The notes under the pieces were generated by a model, which was given only the letters and a program-made list of their open reading frames with translations, ran no database searches and was not told the origin of the DNA. From Hyphomicrobium sp. CS1BSMeth3 (lineage in GTDB: Bacteria > Pseudomonadota > Alphaproteobacteria > Rhizobiales > Hyphomicrobiaceae): a DNA stretch of 64,000 nucleotides. The position numbers and the translations under genes were made by a program. The DNA lies in the NCBI RefSeq assembly GCF_900117415.1, contig NZ_FPEI01000006.1:124001-188000 (forward strand), given 5' to 3'. Shown one piece after another: positions 36,846-46,403 of the stretch (within the stretch, counting starts at the first letter, position 1; every line of letters starts with the position of its first letter).

Positions 36846-38943
36846 CCTTCAGCGCGAAGGCATAGTCGAGCGCGGTTTCCTTCAGCGCCTCGAAGCGGCC
36901 TGATGCGCCGCCGTGACCGGCTTCCATGTTCGTCTTGAGCAGCACGAGATTGCTCGACGTATTGCGCTCACGCAGCCGCGCGATCCACTTCGCCGGCTCC
37001 CAGTACGTGACGCGCGGATCAGTGAGCCCGCCATATGCAAAGATGTGCGGATAAGCCTTGCGCTCGATGTTGTCGTAGGGGCTGTAGCTGCGGATGAGCG
37101 CGAAGGCTTCTGCCGAGCGAATGGGATCGCCCCATTCGGGCCACTCGGGCGGCGTGAGCGGCAGCGTCTCGTCGAGCATGGTGTTGAGCACATCGACGAA
37201 GGGCACGTCCGCGATGATGCCGAGGAAGAGATCGGGCGCGAGGTTGGCGACGACACCCATGAGCATCCCGCCCGCCGAGCCGCCATTGGCGACAATGCGG
37301 CCGCGCTTGGTCCAGCCGATCTTCACGAGGTGCTCGCCGGCGGCGACGAAGTCCGTAAAGGTGTTCATCTTGGTCTGGGCCTTGCCGCCCGTGTACCAGC
37401 GATAGCCCTTGTCCTTGCCGCCGCGCACATGCGCGACCGCGAAGATGAAGCCGCGATCGACGAGCGAAAGGCGCGTGATCGTGAAGCTCGCGGGAATCGC
37501 GATCCCGTAGGAGCCATAGCCGTAGAGGAAGACGGGCGCCGAGCCGTCGAGCGGCGTGTCCTTGTGATAGAGGACCGAGATCGGGATCATCTCGCCGTCG
37601 GCGGCCGGGGCTTCGATGCGCCGCGTGACGTAGTCGGCGGGGTTGTGGCCGCTCGGCACTTCCTGGGTCTTCCGAAGCGTCCGCGTGCGTGCCTCCATGT
37701 CGTAGTCGAAGACCTGCGTGGGCGTGGTCATCGACGAGTACGTGAAGCGCAGCAAAGTGGTGTCGTACTCGTAGCCCGCGGACATGCCGAGGCTGTAGGC
37801 CTCCTCGTCGAAGGCAATGGCGTGCTCGGCGCCGTCCGAAAAGCGACGGATGATGATGCGCGGCAGACCGTTCTCGCGCTCGAGGCGCACGAGGTGGTTT
37901 TTGAAAGTCGTGTGATCGAGGATGAGGCAGCCCGGCTTGTGCGGCAGCACCTCGCGCCAGTAGGCCTCCTGCGGCGTCGCGATCGGCGTCGTGACAAGGC
38001 GGAAGTCCTCGGCGCCGCCCGAGTTCGTCAGAATGAGGAAGTCCTCGCCGTGATGATCGACGGCGTACTCGTGTCCGAAGCGGCGCGGGCTGATGAGCTG
38101 CATCGGGCCCGTCGGATTGCCGGATGCGATGAAGCGCACTTCGCTCGTCTGATGATCGTGCGCGTCGATGAGGATGTAGCGGCCGGACTGCGTCTCGCCG
38201 ATGCCGACGTAGAAGCCCTTGTCGGCTTCCTCATAGACGAGCACGTCGTCCTCGACGGGCGTGCCGAGGATGTGGCGATAGACGTAAAGCGGGCGATGGT
38301 TCTCATCGAGGCGGACGTAGAACAGCGTCTTGCTGTCCTCGGCCCACACACAGCCGCCGCCCGTATCGGGGATGACATCGGGGAGGTCCTTGCCCGTCGC
38401 GAGATCGCGGAAGCGCAGCACGTAGTATTCCGAGCCTTTGTCGTCGACGGCATAGGCGAGCGTGCGATGGTCGGGGCTGTGCGAGGCGCCGCCGAGCTGC
38501 CAGTAGGGCTTGCCTTCGGCTTCGAGATTGCCGTCGAGCAGCACGGTCTCCGTCTCGTCCGAGCCGCCGCGTGGGCGCCGCGTGAGGCGCGCATACTGCG
38601 CGCCGGTGAGATAGCGCGTGCCGTACTCCCAGGGGCCGTCCGGGGCCGGCACTGAGCTGTCGTCCTCCTTGATGCGGCCTTTCATTTCCGCGAAGAGCCG
38701 CTCCTGCAGTGCCGCCGTATCGGCGAGGCTCTGCTCCGTGTAGGCGTTCTCGGCTTCGAGATAGGCGCGGATCTCGGTATCGAGCACGCTCGGATCGCGC
38801 ATGACCTCCTGCCAGTTGTCCGCCCGCAGCCACGCATAGTCATCGACGATCTCGACGCCGTGGTGGACCGCAGTGACCGGCTTGCGCCGAGCCCTCGGCG
38901 GCGTCAGCGCGACGGGCTGAGCAAGGGCGGGATCGGCTGGCAT
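36823..38943 (-). CDS. S9-family prolyl oligopeptidase, oligopeptidase B-like
   Basis: The 706-aa peptidase has an N-terminal beta-propeller (about 80-420) that screens substrates by size and a C-terminal alpha/beta hydrolase domain. The catalytic Ser556 is in NGGSAGGMLMG and the His is in EAGHGGASGRFE; DPRVTYWEPAKW gives the acid region. VFLYGYGSYG and HVRGGKDKGYRWYTGG are oligopeptidase B hallmarks. Such enzymes cut small peptides after basic residues in the cytoplasm. ATG 38943 follows GGAGT; a longer frame to 39027 seems unconserved. The final codons lie in the repeat. Confidence 0.92.
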   Translation of the reverse strand: MPADPALAQPVALTPPRARRKPVTAVHHGVEIVDDYAWLRADNWQEVMRDPSVLDTEIRAYLEAENAYTEQSLADTAALQERLFAEMKGRIKEDDSSVPAPDGPWEYGTRYLTGAQYARLTRRPRGGSDETETVLLDGNLEAEGKPYWQLGGASHSPDHRTLAYAVDDKGSEYYVLRFRDLATGKDLPDVIPDTGGGCVWAEDSKTLFYVRLDENHRPLYVYRHILGTPVEDDVLVYEEADKGFYVGIGETQSGRYILIDAHDHQTSEVRFIASGNPTGPMQLISPRRFGHEYAVDHHGEDFLILTNSGGAEDFRLVTTPIATPQEAYWREVLPHKPGCLILDHTTFKNHLVRLERENGLPRIIIRRFSDGAEHAIAFDEEAYSLGMSAGYEYDTTLLRFTYSSMTTPTQVFDYDMEARTRTLRKTQEVPSGHNPADYVTRRIEAPAADGEMIPISVLYHKDTPLDGSAPVFLYGYGSYGIAIPASFTITRLSLVDRGFIFAVAHVRGGKDKGYRWYTGGKAQTKMNTFTDFVAAGEHLVKIGWTKRGRIVANGGSAGGMLMGVVANLAPDLFLGIIADVPFVDVLNTMLDETLPLTPPEWPEWGDPIRSAEAFALIRSYSPYDNIERKAYPHIFAYGGLTDPRVTYWEPAKWIARLRERNTSSNLVLLKTNMEAGHGGASGRFEALKETALDYAFALKVAGKAGV

Positions 38944-39066
38944 GGGAGTACTCCTGGCGCGCGGCGCCTCTGGCATGTGAGAGCCCGCAACGCCGAGCGA
39001 GGTGCCGGGCGCCGCGGTGGTGAGCAATTCGCGGAAGCTGCGGGCCGGCGGCGCGGCCCGCCGATC

Positions 39067-39480
39067 TCATTTCGGCTCGTGCTTGAGGGCCGCGCCGTTG
39101 ATGCAGTAGCGCAGGCCCGTCGGCTGCGGGCCATCCTCGAAGACATGGCCGAGATGGGCGTCACACTTCGAGCAGCGCACCTCGACGCGGCGCATGAACA
39201 GCGAGCGGTCCTCGTGCTCCGCCACGGCCTCGGCGCCGATGGGCTTGTAGAAGCTCGGCCAGCCCGAGCCCGAGTCATACTTCGTCTCGGAGGCGAAGAG
39301 CGGCTCGCCGCAGGCCACGCACTTGTAGATTCCGGCCGCCTTGAGCGCATTGTACGGGTGCGTGAAGGCGCGCTCCGTGCCGTGCTGGCGGGTGATGTAG
39401 TACTGCTCCGGCGTGAGTTCCGCCCGCCACTCCGCGTCCGATTTCTCCACCTTGTCCGGGCGCGCGCTCGTATCGGACAT
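39067..39480 (-). CDS. msrB: Peptide-methionine (R)-S-oxide reductase MsrB
   Basis: The 137-aa enzyme reduces the R-epimer of methionine sulfoxide. Zinc is held by Cys54/Cys57 (KCVACG) and Cys103/Cys106 ([13 protein letters not shown]); the catalytic Cys126 is in [11 protein letters not shown]. The substrate pocket [10 protein letters not shown] is intact. No leader peptide, so it is cytoplasmic. ATG 39480 ([10 protein letters not shown]) is the conserved start; the longer frame upstream is not. It lies downstream of no obvious partner, and msrA is 23 kb away. Confidence 0.95.
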   Translation of the reverse strand: MSDTSARPDKVEKSDAEWRAELTPEQYYITRQHGTERAFTHPYNALKAAGIYKCVACGEPLFASETKYDSGSGWPSFYKPIGAEAVAEHEDRSLFMRRVEVRCSKCDAHLGHVFEDGPQPTGLRYCINGAALKHEPK

Positions 39481-39934
39481 GATCCGCTCCTTCGCTGAAT
39501 TTGGCTGCCGTTGACGCTGGTTGCGGCCGACCGGTCGGCACCCTGCTTGGAGTGCCGCGTACAGTCCCGCCAGTCGTTGAAATGTTAACAATCTGGACCA
39601 ATTCAAGGGGCCGCGCCACCCCTGCTGATCAACATTGCGCGTTGAGCCGCGGCCACTCATCCGCCCCGAGAGGGCGTTTACGGATGACCGCAAGCAAGAG
39701 CGATACCCAAAAGCTTGAAAGCTGGTGGAAAATTCTGCAATTCCGACCCAGGATATTGTCGAGAATGCCGCTTTTACTATATTGTGCGCTGCAATTGCCA
39801 TCTTCTCCGAAGTGGAGTATTGGCGATCTCTGGCCATGGACTTCCCGCAGGCCGGCGTAATTCACGCGATGTCATGGCAACTCTGAAGGGCCTCGATGCC
39901 CCGGCTGATGTCGCGACGACAGGAGACGACTCCG
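39481..39934. promoter_or_regulatory. Divergent msrB-mucR intergenic region (454 bp)
   Basis: A 14-bp perfect palindrome GCCGACCGGTCGGC lies at 39526-39539, 45 bp upstream of msrB. The segment 39715-39800 is strikingly AT-rich for this genome, with TATTGTC and TACTATATTG. MucR/Ros proteins bind AT-rich, T-A-step sites and repress their own genes, so autoregulation here is plausible. No gene found. Confidence 0.45.
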
Positions 39935-40339
39935 ATGGAAAACAATGGCGGAATTCAATTGGTGGACCTGACCGCCAAGATCGTCTCCGCGTATGTCAGC
40001 AACAACACGGTCGTTGCTTCAGATCTGCCGGGGCTGATCCGCGATGTGCATGATGCGCTGAACCGGGCATCCAACCACGAGCCCGTGGCCGACAGCGAGG
40101 AGCTGAAGCCCGCCATTCCCGTCAAGCGCTCGGTGACGCCGGACTACATCATCTGCCTCGAGGACGGGAAGCGCTTCAAGTCGCTCAAGCGGCACCTGCG
40201 GACCCATTACAAGCTTTCGCCCGAGGAATACCGCGCCAAGTGGAAGTTGCCGAACGACTATCCTATGGTGGCGCCGAACTATGCTGCCGCGCGCTCGCAG
40301 CTCGCCAAGAAAATGGGCCTCGGAACGCGCAAGGACTGA
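39935..40339 (+). CDS. Ros/MucR-family zinc-finger transcriptional regulator
   Basis: The 134-aa protein has the family layout: an N-terminal oligomerisation part ([27 protein letters not shown]) and a C-terminal prokaryotic zinc finger [33 protein letters not shown]. The metal is bound by Cys, Asp and two His residues. These proteins act as H-NS-like silencers controlling exopolysaccharide, motility and cell-cycle genes in alphaproteobacteria. ATG 39935 has GGAG upstream. It is one of the strongest taxonomic markers in the window. Which of several MucR/Ros paralogues it is cannot be told. Confidence 0.94.
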   Translation: MENNGGIQLVDLTAKIVSAYVSNNTVVASDLPGLIRDVHDALNRASNHEPVADSEELKPAIPVKRSVTPDYIICLEDGKRFKSLKRHLRTHYKLSPEEYRAKWKLPNDYPMVAPNYAAARSQLAKKMGLGTRKD

Positions 40340-40435
40340 GCTCTCCGCGCGTAAGGATCACATGCGCCAGGGGGATCGCGCAGTGATGACCTCTCTACGA
40401 CGCAGTGCCGCGTCGTTCCGCCGGGCCGTGCGCCC

Positions 40436-42076
40436 ATGACGCGCCTCGCCCGCTCTCTGGACCATGCCCACCAGCGCTACGACGTGATCGTGGTCGGCTC
40501 CGGCTATGGCGGCGGCGTCTCCGCCATGCGGCTCGCGCGGGCAGGCAAGCGGGTCGCCGTCATCGAGCGCGGCCGCGAGGTTGTCACCGGCGAGTTCCCG
40601 AGCCGCTTTCCCGACATGCGCCACGAGATGCGCGTGACCGGCGCGCGCATGTCCATGGGCTCCGAGACCGGCCTCTTCGATGTGCGCATTGGCGAGGACA
40701 TGCACGTGCTCGTCGGGCGCGGTCTCGGCGGTGGCTCGCTCGTCAATGCCGGTGTGGCACTCAGGCCCGATCCGCGCGTCTTCGCCGATCCGATCTGGCC
40801 CGGCCAGCTCCGCCAGGACGGCCTGATCGACGAGGGCTACGCGCGCGCCCGCCGCTGGCTGAGGCCCGCCCGCGATCCGCAAGCTACGACGCTCACGAAG
40901 TACAAGGCGCTGGAGGCCGCGGGCACCGCCCTCGGTGTATCGCCCATCGCGCCCGAGGTCGTCGTCGGCTTTGCCGATACGGTCAATCCGGCCGGCATCG
41001 CCCAGCCCGCCTGCACGCGCTGCGGCGACTGCTGCGCGGGCTGCAATGTCGGCGCCAAGAATACGGTTGCGTTGACCTACCTCCCCGAGGCCGTGCGTCA
41101 CGGCGCCGAGCTCTTCACCCATGGTCGCGTGACGCATGTCGTGCCGGCGTCCGGCGGCGGCTGGCGCGTGTACATCGAGCGTGTCGATACGCCGGCGGCC
41201 GGCAACAGCCAGCATCTTTCGCTGGCCGCCGACATGGTGATCCTTGCCGCGGGGACGCTCGGCTCGACGGAGATCCTGCTGCGCTCGCGCGCCAGGGGCC
41301 TCGCGCTCTCCGACCGCCTCGGCGAGCGCTTCTCGGCCAATGGCGACATCATCGCCTTCGGCTATGGCGCCAAGGTGCCGGTCAACGCGATCGGCGTCGG
41401 CCATCCCGCGAAGGTCGATGGATTGAGCGTCGGCGCATCCGTCTCCGGCCAGCTCGAGATCGTCGATCCCGACAACCTCGCGAACTCGGTGACCATCCAG
41501 GAAGGCGCGATGCCCTCCGCGCTCGCCCCCGTCCTGCCGGTCATGTTCGTGCCGAACGGCCGCCTGCTCGGTGCGCTGCAGAGCCTCGTCAGCGGCGTCT
41601 ACAAGGGCCCCTTCGCGAGCCTGCAGACCTTCTTCGCCGTCTCGCACGACAGCGCTGCCGGCCGCTTCCGCCTCGATGGTGACCGCCTTGCGCTCTCCTG
41701 GGCCAATGCCAAGGACGAGGCCGTCTACCAGCGCCTCGATGCGGCGCTTGCCGCGCTCGTCGGCAAGGTCGGCGGCAGCTACGTCAAGAATCCGCTCGCC
41801 GGCAGCGTCATGGGCAACCAGCCCGCGACCGCGCATCCGCTCGGCGGCTGCGCCATGAGCGCGGATCGCACCTCGGGCGTCGTCGATCATGCCGGCCGCG
41901 TCTTCGACGCGGCGCCCGGCAAAGATACGAGCGCCGTGCACGCCGGGCTTCACGTCATTGACGGTGCCATCATTCCGCGCTCGCTCGGCGTGAACCCGCT
42001 GCTGACCATCACCGCGCTCGCCGAGCGCGCCATGCTGCACGTCGCGCGCGAGCACGCTCTCGCTTTTGGGGACTGA
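40436..42076 (+). CDS. GMC-family FAD-dependent oxidoreductase, cholesterol-oxidase-like
   Basis: The 546-aa flavoprotein opens with the dinucleotide fold VIVVGSGYGGGVSAMRLARAG and VIERG. It has the GMC glycine motif GRGLGGGSLVNAGVALRP and ends with HPLGGCAMSADR, GLHVIDGAIIPRSLGVNPLLTITALAERA. A Cys-rich segment CTRCGDCCAGCNVGAKNT (about 192-209) is present, as in ChoD-type relatives. It probably oxidises an alcohol or sterol-like compound; no substrate is evident. No signal peptide. ATG 40436 directly follows another frame's stop, and mucR lies 97 bp upstream. Confidence 0.88.
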   Translation: MTRLARSLDHAHQRYDVIVVGSGYGGGVSAMRLARAGKRVAVIERGREVVTGEFPSRFPDMRHEMRVTGARMSMGSETGLFDVRIGEDMHVLVGRGLGGGSLVNAGVALRPDPRVFADPIWPGQLRQDGLIDEGYARARRWLRPARDPQATTLTKYKALEAAGTALGVSPIAPEVVVGFADTVNPAGIAQPACTRCGDCCAGCNVGAKNTVALTYLPEAVRHGAELFTHGRVTHVVPASGGGWRVYIERVDTPAAGNSQHLSLAADMVILAAGTLGSTEILLRSRARGLALSDRLGERFSANGDIIAFGYGAKVPVNAIGVGHPAKVDGLSVGASVSGQLEIVDPDNLANSVTIQEGAMPSALAPVLPVMFVPNGRLLGALQSLVSGVYKGPFASLQTFFAVSHDSAAGRFRLDGDRLALSWANAKDEAVYQRLDAALAALVGKVGGSYVKNPLAGSVMGNQPATAHPLGGCAMSADRTSGVVDHAGRVFDAAPGKDTSAVHAGLHVIDGAIIPRSLGVNPLLTITALAERAMLHVAREHALAFGD

Positions 42077-42467
42077 TCGCGCCTGCGGCGCGACGGGGCT
42101 TTGTTGAGTCGCGCGCCACTGGCGCCGCCATGTCCCTTCTCCCCGTCCTTACGGGAAGAAGGTTAGGATGAGGGGCGGCGGCACTTACCAACGTCAGCGT
42201 ATGCCGCCGCCCCTCACCCCGACCCTCTCCCCATTGAAGGCAATGGGGAGAGGGGGAAGTTTGGCGCGCCCCACACGATCGCCATCCGCATGGCCGCCGC
42301 GGAGCTTTGCTCTGGCGCGCCTTTGGCGCGACACACCACGGCTGGAGGCGGCAGCACCCCTTCCCAGCAGCCCGCGGCACACAAATAAAAAACGGGGGTT
42401 CGGGGGTGTCCCCCGAGCGGAGCGCGAGGCCGCGGCCTCGCTCGCGTCGAAGACGCGAAGGTGCCTC
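42077..42467. repeat. Composite intergenic repeat block (391 bp) between convergent genes
   Basis: In order: a hairpin-like GCGCCTGCGGCGC followed by GACGGGGCTTTG, a degenerate C/T-rich module, the hairpin CCCTCTCCCCATTG/CAATGGGGAGAGGG (42223-42254), 58-bp unit E ending at 42378, and the GGGGGTTCGGGGGTGTCCCCCGA module. The same CCCTCACCCCGACCCTCTCCCC stretch recurs at 56.55 kb. No coding content; the hairpins may terminate both flanking genes. Confidence 0.75.
42321..42378 (-). repeat. 58-bp repeat unit, copy E
   Basis: Inverse orientation. The right end CCCAGCAGCCCGCGGC is perfect; the left terminus has decayed. It retains GGCAGCACCCCTTCCCAGCAG. Confidence 0.7.
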
Positions 42468-43862
42468 TCAACGCGGCGCGGGTCTCGGCACGGGGCGCGG
42501 CGCGGCCTGAGCTGGCGCCGGCTCAGGTTCGGATACGGCAGGCATCGCGGGCGGGTTCGCAGCTTCCGGCCGCGAGATGGGTGGCCAGCCGATATCGTCG
42601 GCGCGCCCGGCTTTGGGCTCGAGCCGCTCGCCCTTCACGAGCACGCGGAAAAACGGCGTCTGACTCGGGAGCGCACGGCGTTGCAAGGTTCCCGGCGTGG
42701 CCGCCATCGAGATCGTGCGCGAGAGCGTGAGGCCGCCCGGGATCTCTCGCACGAGCACCTCGCCCGGCTGGGTCGTGCGATCGCTTTCGGCGCGCCGGGT
42801 GAGGAGGGCCATGAGGCTTCCCGGGATGGCCGGACGCGGCAGATCGATCGTCACGTTATCCTGCCGCCCCGACGCGCTGGCATCGGGGAGTGTAATGCGG
42901 CTGTTGTCGGCCTTGAGGTCGCCTTCGGAGGGTGCCGCCGCGGGCCTCTGCGGCGTTGCCCCCGGCTTGGTGCCGGCAGCGGCCGGCGTCGTGGCCGCAC
43001 GCGCCGCCGGCGTCGTGGCCGGCGTCTGACGCAATGGCCGGACGAGGCGCTGCTCGGCCTCGCTGCCCGCGAGCGGGATCGAGCGCTGGGCGCGAGCCTG
43101 CATGATATCGCGCTTGAGCTCGCGCTCGACGAAATGCGCGAGCTTGCGGTTGCCGGCCGGCGTGAACGTGATGCCGTCGCCCTGGCGCAGCAGGCGGTTC
43201 GCACCGCTGATGTCCGGGCCGTAGGCATCATAGCGGCCGTCCTGATTGCCGGTCGCGGCATAGACGTCGATCATCTTCTGCCCGGCAGCGTAGGCACGCT
43301 CGCGCAGCACGCCGTTGATGGCCTGCACATCCTCGTTGACGTCGGGCCGGCGCATGATCGGCAGGCCGACCCAGTACACGGCAATGCGCTGGGCCTTGAA
43401 GGCGCGCATGAGACGGTCGACGCGCTGGCCGTACTCCTGCTGCCAGAGCTCGGAGCCGACCGGCGCGCGGCGTCCATTGGGAAGCCGCAGCGGCACGCGG
43501 TCGTTGAACCCCGTGAGCACGACGACGATATGGGCGTTGCTGCGCGTGACCTCGCTCACGATCTCGCCGATGTCCTCGTCGAAGTTCGCGCGCATCAGGC
43601 TCTGCATGGACCGGTGGCGCCGCTGCACGGAGATGCGCGGCTCGTCGGCGAGCTGCTCGGCCAGGCCGGCGAGGAGTCCTTCCGCCAGCACATCGCCCCA
43701 GACTTCGAGGCGGTAGGTGTCGTTCTCGGGAAAGGGCGTGACGTAGCTCGTGCTCAGCGCCGGACCCTGCGCGCGGACAGGGTCGTGCGACGCACCGGCG
43801 AACAGCACAGCCAGCATGGCGAGCGCCACACCGAGCGCGCGCCATTGCACGCTGCGGCTCAT
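42468..43862 (-). CDS. Exported SGNH/GDSL-family protein (DUF459-like)
   Basis: The 464-aa preprotein starts with a signal peptide (VQWRALGVALAMLAVLFAGASHDPVRAQ). An SGNH hydrolase-like domain (about 45-270) follows: LEVWGDVLAEGLLAGLAEQL is the block I region, although GDS is changed to GDV; VVVLTGFNDR is block III-like, and GITFTPAGNRKLAHFVE carries the late His position. The final ~190 residues are Pro/Ala-rich and probably disordered. It may act on cell-envelope glycans or esters. ATG 43862 puts the leader at the start; ATG 43889 or TTG 43895 would overlap the upstream transglycosylase gene. They form an operon. Confidence 0.78.
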   Translation of the reverse strand: MSRSVQWRALGVALAMLAVLFAGASHDPVRAQGPALSTSYVTPFPENDTYRLEVWGDVLAEGLLAGLAEQLADEPRISVQRRHRSMQSLMRANFDEDIGEIVSEVTRSNAHIVVVLTGFNDRVPLRLPNGRRAPVGSELWQQEYGQRVDRLMRAFKAQRIAVYWVGLPIMRRPDVNEDVQAINGVLRERAYAAGQKMIDVYAATGNQDGRYDAYGPDISGANRLLRQGDGITFTPAGNRKLAHFVERELKRDIMQARAQRSIPLAGSEAEQRLVRPLRQTPATTPAARAATTPAAAGTKPGATPQRPAAAPSEGDLKADNSRITLPDASASGRQDNVTIDLPRPAIPGSLMALLTRRAESDRTTQPGEVLVREIPGGLTLSRTISMAATPGTLQRRALPSQTPFFRVLVKGERLEPKAGRADDIGWPPISRPEAANPPAMPAVSEPEPAPAQAAPRPVPRPAPR

Positions 43863-43878
43863 GTCTGCGCTCGCTCTG

Positions 43879-45153
43879 TCAGCGCCCATCGGCAACGCCC
43901 CTGCGCAGATGCTCCAGCACCTCCTGGCGCGGCCAGCAGCCGACCTTCAGGCGCGCGCTGCGCTCATACTGCCCGATCTGCCAGCGCGTATTCGAGCCGA
44001 TCTTGCCGTCGATCTTGTCGATCGCCGCCCCGCGCCGCTTGAGCTGCTCCTGGATCTCGGCGATCTCGCGGTCCGGGAGCTGGCGGATCTGATGCCAGGG
44101 CGTTGTGAAATCGCCGCCGCCGGCAATGCGGTCCGAGAGATGGCCGACGAATACGGCATAGAGATCGGACATGTTGTAGGCCCGGATGGCCTTGAAGTTC
44201 TCCGTCGCGAGGAAGGAGGGGCCGAAGGCGCCGGCCGGCGACATCAGATAGGCCTCGGCGTCGAGATGCGCGCGGGTAAACGGCTTGCCGTCGGCGCGCT
44301 TGATGCCGAGCTTTGCCCATTCCTTGATCGGCCGGCTGTTCGCTGGTCCTTCCTGCGCGCAGTCGACGTTGCCGCCGAGATTGACCTCGATGCCCCAGGG
44401 CAGGCCCTTGATCCATCCCTTCTGTTTGAGCTGCTTGCCGGCCGAGCCGAGGGCATCGGCCGTCGAGCCGAAGAGGTCGAGCTTGCCGTCGTGGTCGAGA
44501 TCGACGCCCGAGCCGTAGAATTCCGAGGGCATGAACTGCGTGAGGCCCATGGCGCCGGCCCAGGAGCCGCGCATGGCATCGCGTGGGACGATGCCGTCCT
44601 GCAGGAGCCGCAGCGCGTGGATCAGCTCGGCCTTGAAGAGATCCTGCCGGCGGCCGACATAGGCTTGCGTCGCGAGCACGCGGATGACGTCATGGCGCGG
44701 GCGATGACTGCCGAAGGCGGTCTCGCGGCCCCAGATCGCGAGCACGATGGCGCGATCGACGCCGACCTCGCTCTCGACCTTGTCGAGGATGGCCTTGTGG
44801 CGCTCGGCAAGCTCGCGGCCCTGCCGCGCGAGCCGCAGGATCTGCTCGCGATTGATGTACTGCTCTGGTGTGCGGCTGAACTCGGCCTGTGCCGGCGGGC
44901 GCGCCTCGGGCTTTTCCGGCAGCACGAGGTCGGGAAGCGAGAGATCGGGTGTGATGCCTTCGAAGGCGCGGTCGAAGGTCGCGCGCGTGATGCCCGCGCG
45001 CTGCGCCTCGGGCCAGAAGCTTTCGAGCCATGTGCGGAAAGGCGGGCGCGACTGGGCCTCGGCGTGGCTGCCTGCCAGATGCACGAACGCAAGCGCCACG
45101 GCGATAGCGATCGCCGCAGCCAGATGCCATCCTGGTATCCGGCCAGTGCTCAA
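43879..45153 (-). CDS. Lytic murein transglycosylase, MltB family
   Basis: The 424-aa protein cleaves peptidoglycan glycan strands in the periplasm. The catalytic Glu144 is in AIWGRETAFG; other family marks are GSWAGAMGLTQFMPSEFYGSGVDLDHDGKLDLFGSTADALGS and AYNMSDLYAVFVGHLSDRI. A C-terminal peptidoglycan-binding module (IAEIQEQLKRRGAAIDKIDGKIGSNTR) follows. A hydrophobic leader (HLAAAIAIAVALAFVHLAGS) is present without a lipobox, so it is probably soluble. The start is TTG 45153 with AGGAAAAGG upstream; no in-frame ATG is available. The SGNH gene follows within about 16 bp. Confidence 0.9.
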   Translation of the reverse strand: MSTGRIPGWHLAAAIAIAVALAFVHLAGSHAEAQSRPPFRTWLESFWPEAQRAGITRATFDRAFEGITPDLSLPDLVLPEKPEARPPAQAEFSRTPEQYINREQILRLARQGRELAERHKAILDKVESEVGVDRAIVLAIWGRETAFGSHRPRHDVIRVLATQAYVGRRQDLFKAELIHALRLLQDGIVPRDAMRGSWAGAMGLTQFMPSEFYGSGVDLDHDGKLDLFGSTADALGSAGKQLKQKGWIKGLPWGIEVNLGGNVDCAQEGPANSRPIKEWAKLGIKRADGKPFTRAHLDAEAYLMSPAGAFGPSFLATENFKAIRAYNMSDLYAVFVGHLSDRIAGGGDFTTPWHQIRQLPDREIAEIQEQLKRRGAAIDKIDGKIGSNTRWQIGQYERSARLKVGCWPRQEVLEHLRRGVADGR

Positions 45154-45247
45154 ATGCCTTTTCCTCTCCCCACGCTCGACTCAACGAGCGCCATCATAGC
45201 CGAGAGAGGCCAGCCGAACCGGGCCATTTTGGGGCTGTCGGCCGGGC

Positions 45248-46240
45248 TCAGTTCCTGCCCTTGAGGCTCTCGAGCTTGCGCTCCCACTCGAGGGCATGGG
45301 CGACGATCCGGTCGAGGTCGGCGTGGTGCGGCATCCAGCCGAGGTCGGCGCGGATCCGGTCCGAGGCCGCAACGATCGAAGCCGGATCGCCCGGCCGGCG
45401 CGCCGACAGCCGTACTTCGAAATCGACACCCGAGACGCGCTTCACGGCCTCGATGACCTGCAGGACCGAGTAGCCCTGCGAGTATCCGCAGTTCAGTACC
45501 GTGCTGGCGCCGCCGCGCGTGAGGTGCTCGAGGGCTGCCATGTGCGCTTCCGCGAGGTCGCTGACATGGATGTAGTCGCGGATGCAGGTACCATCGGAAG
45601 TCGGATAGTCCGTGCCGAACACTTCCATGTACGGCCGTTTGCCGAGGGCCGCTTCGCAGGCGACCTTGATGAGGTGCGTCGCGCGCGGCGTCGATTGTCC
45701 CGACCGTCCCGCAGGATCGGCGCCCGCGACATTGAAATAGCGCAGTGCCACATACCGCAGCGGATGCGCCCGCGCGGTGTCCGCGAGCATGATCTCCGTC
45801 ATCAGCTTGGAGGAGCCGTAGGGCGACATGGGGCTGAGATCGGCGTCCTCCGGCACCGGCGTGACGGCCGGATTGCCGTACACCGCGGCCGTGGACGAGA
45901 AAATGAAGTGCGGCACGCCCGCCTCGACGGCCGCGGCGATCAGCGCCCGCGATTTGACGGTGTTGTTCAAATAATAGCCAAGAGGATCTGCGACCGACTC
46001 TGGCACGACAATCGAGCCGGCGAAGTGGATGATGGCCTGAACAGCGTGCTCCCTGAGCAGCCATGCGACCAGCGTATCGTCACCCGTATCGCCTTCGACG
46101 AGGGTGGCGCGTGGATCGACGGCCCAGGCAAAGCCCGTCGAGAGATTGTCGAGCACAACGACCCGCTCGCCGGCATCGGCCAGCGCCAGGACCATGTGGC
46201 TGCCGATATAGCCGGCGCCGCCCGTCACGAGGATGCTCAT
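45248..46240 (-). CDS. galE: UDP-glucose 4-epimerase
   Basis: The 330-aa extended SDR enzyme interconverts UDP-glucose and UDP-galactose, supplying galactose for envelope and exopolysaccharides. NAD is bound by TGGAGYIGSH. The catalytic residues are in FSSTAAVYGNP (Ser/Thr) and SPYGSSKLMTE (YxxxK). RYFNVAGADPAGRSGQ and DGTCIRDYIHVSDLAEAH match GalE specifically. It is divergent from galU, whose product makes UDP-glucose, the substrate. ATG 46240. Confidence 0.93.
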   Translation of the reverse strand: MSILVTGGAGYIGSHMVLALADAGERVVVLDNLSTGFAWAVDPRATLVEGDTGDDTLVAWLLREHAVQAIIHFAGSIVVPESVADPLGYYLNNTVKSRALIAAAVEAGVPHFIFSSTAAVYGNPAVTPVPEDADLSPMSPYGSSKLMTEIMLADTARAHPLRYVALRYFNVAGADPAGRSGQSTPRATHLIKVACEAALGKRPYMEVFGTDYPTSDGTCIRDYIHVSDLAEAHMAALEHLTRGGASTVLNCGYSQGYSVLQVIEAVKRVSGVDFEVRLSARRPGDPASIVAASDRIRADLGWMPHHADLDRIVAHALEWERKLESLKGRN

Positions 46241-46403
46241 GGGCCTTAAGGCCTTTCAGTCGATGGAACCTTGGGTGGGCTGCAAATATCCGTCGCACCA
46301 GTATGGCATGACACTTAGTTGCCGCCGTTCATGCTGTCGATGCTAAAAGGCCGCCATCCTTACTCGTTAGAGCGGGCCATCCCGCCCCCCGGAGCTCTCG
46401 CCT

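Noticed and set aside
40358-42055. A 565-codon frame antisense to the GMC oxidoreductase gene
   Set aside because: Antisense shadow; the plus strand has intact FAD-binding and C-terminal GMC motifs.
42168-44042. A 624-codon plus frame opposite the SGNH and transglycosylase genes
   Set aside because: Starts within repeat hairpins and has no domain-like sequence; the minus frames have signal peptides and catalytic motifs.
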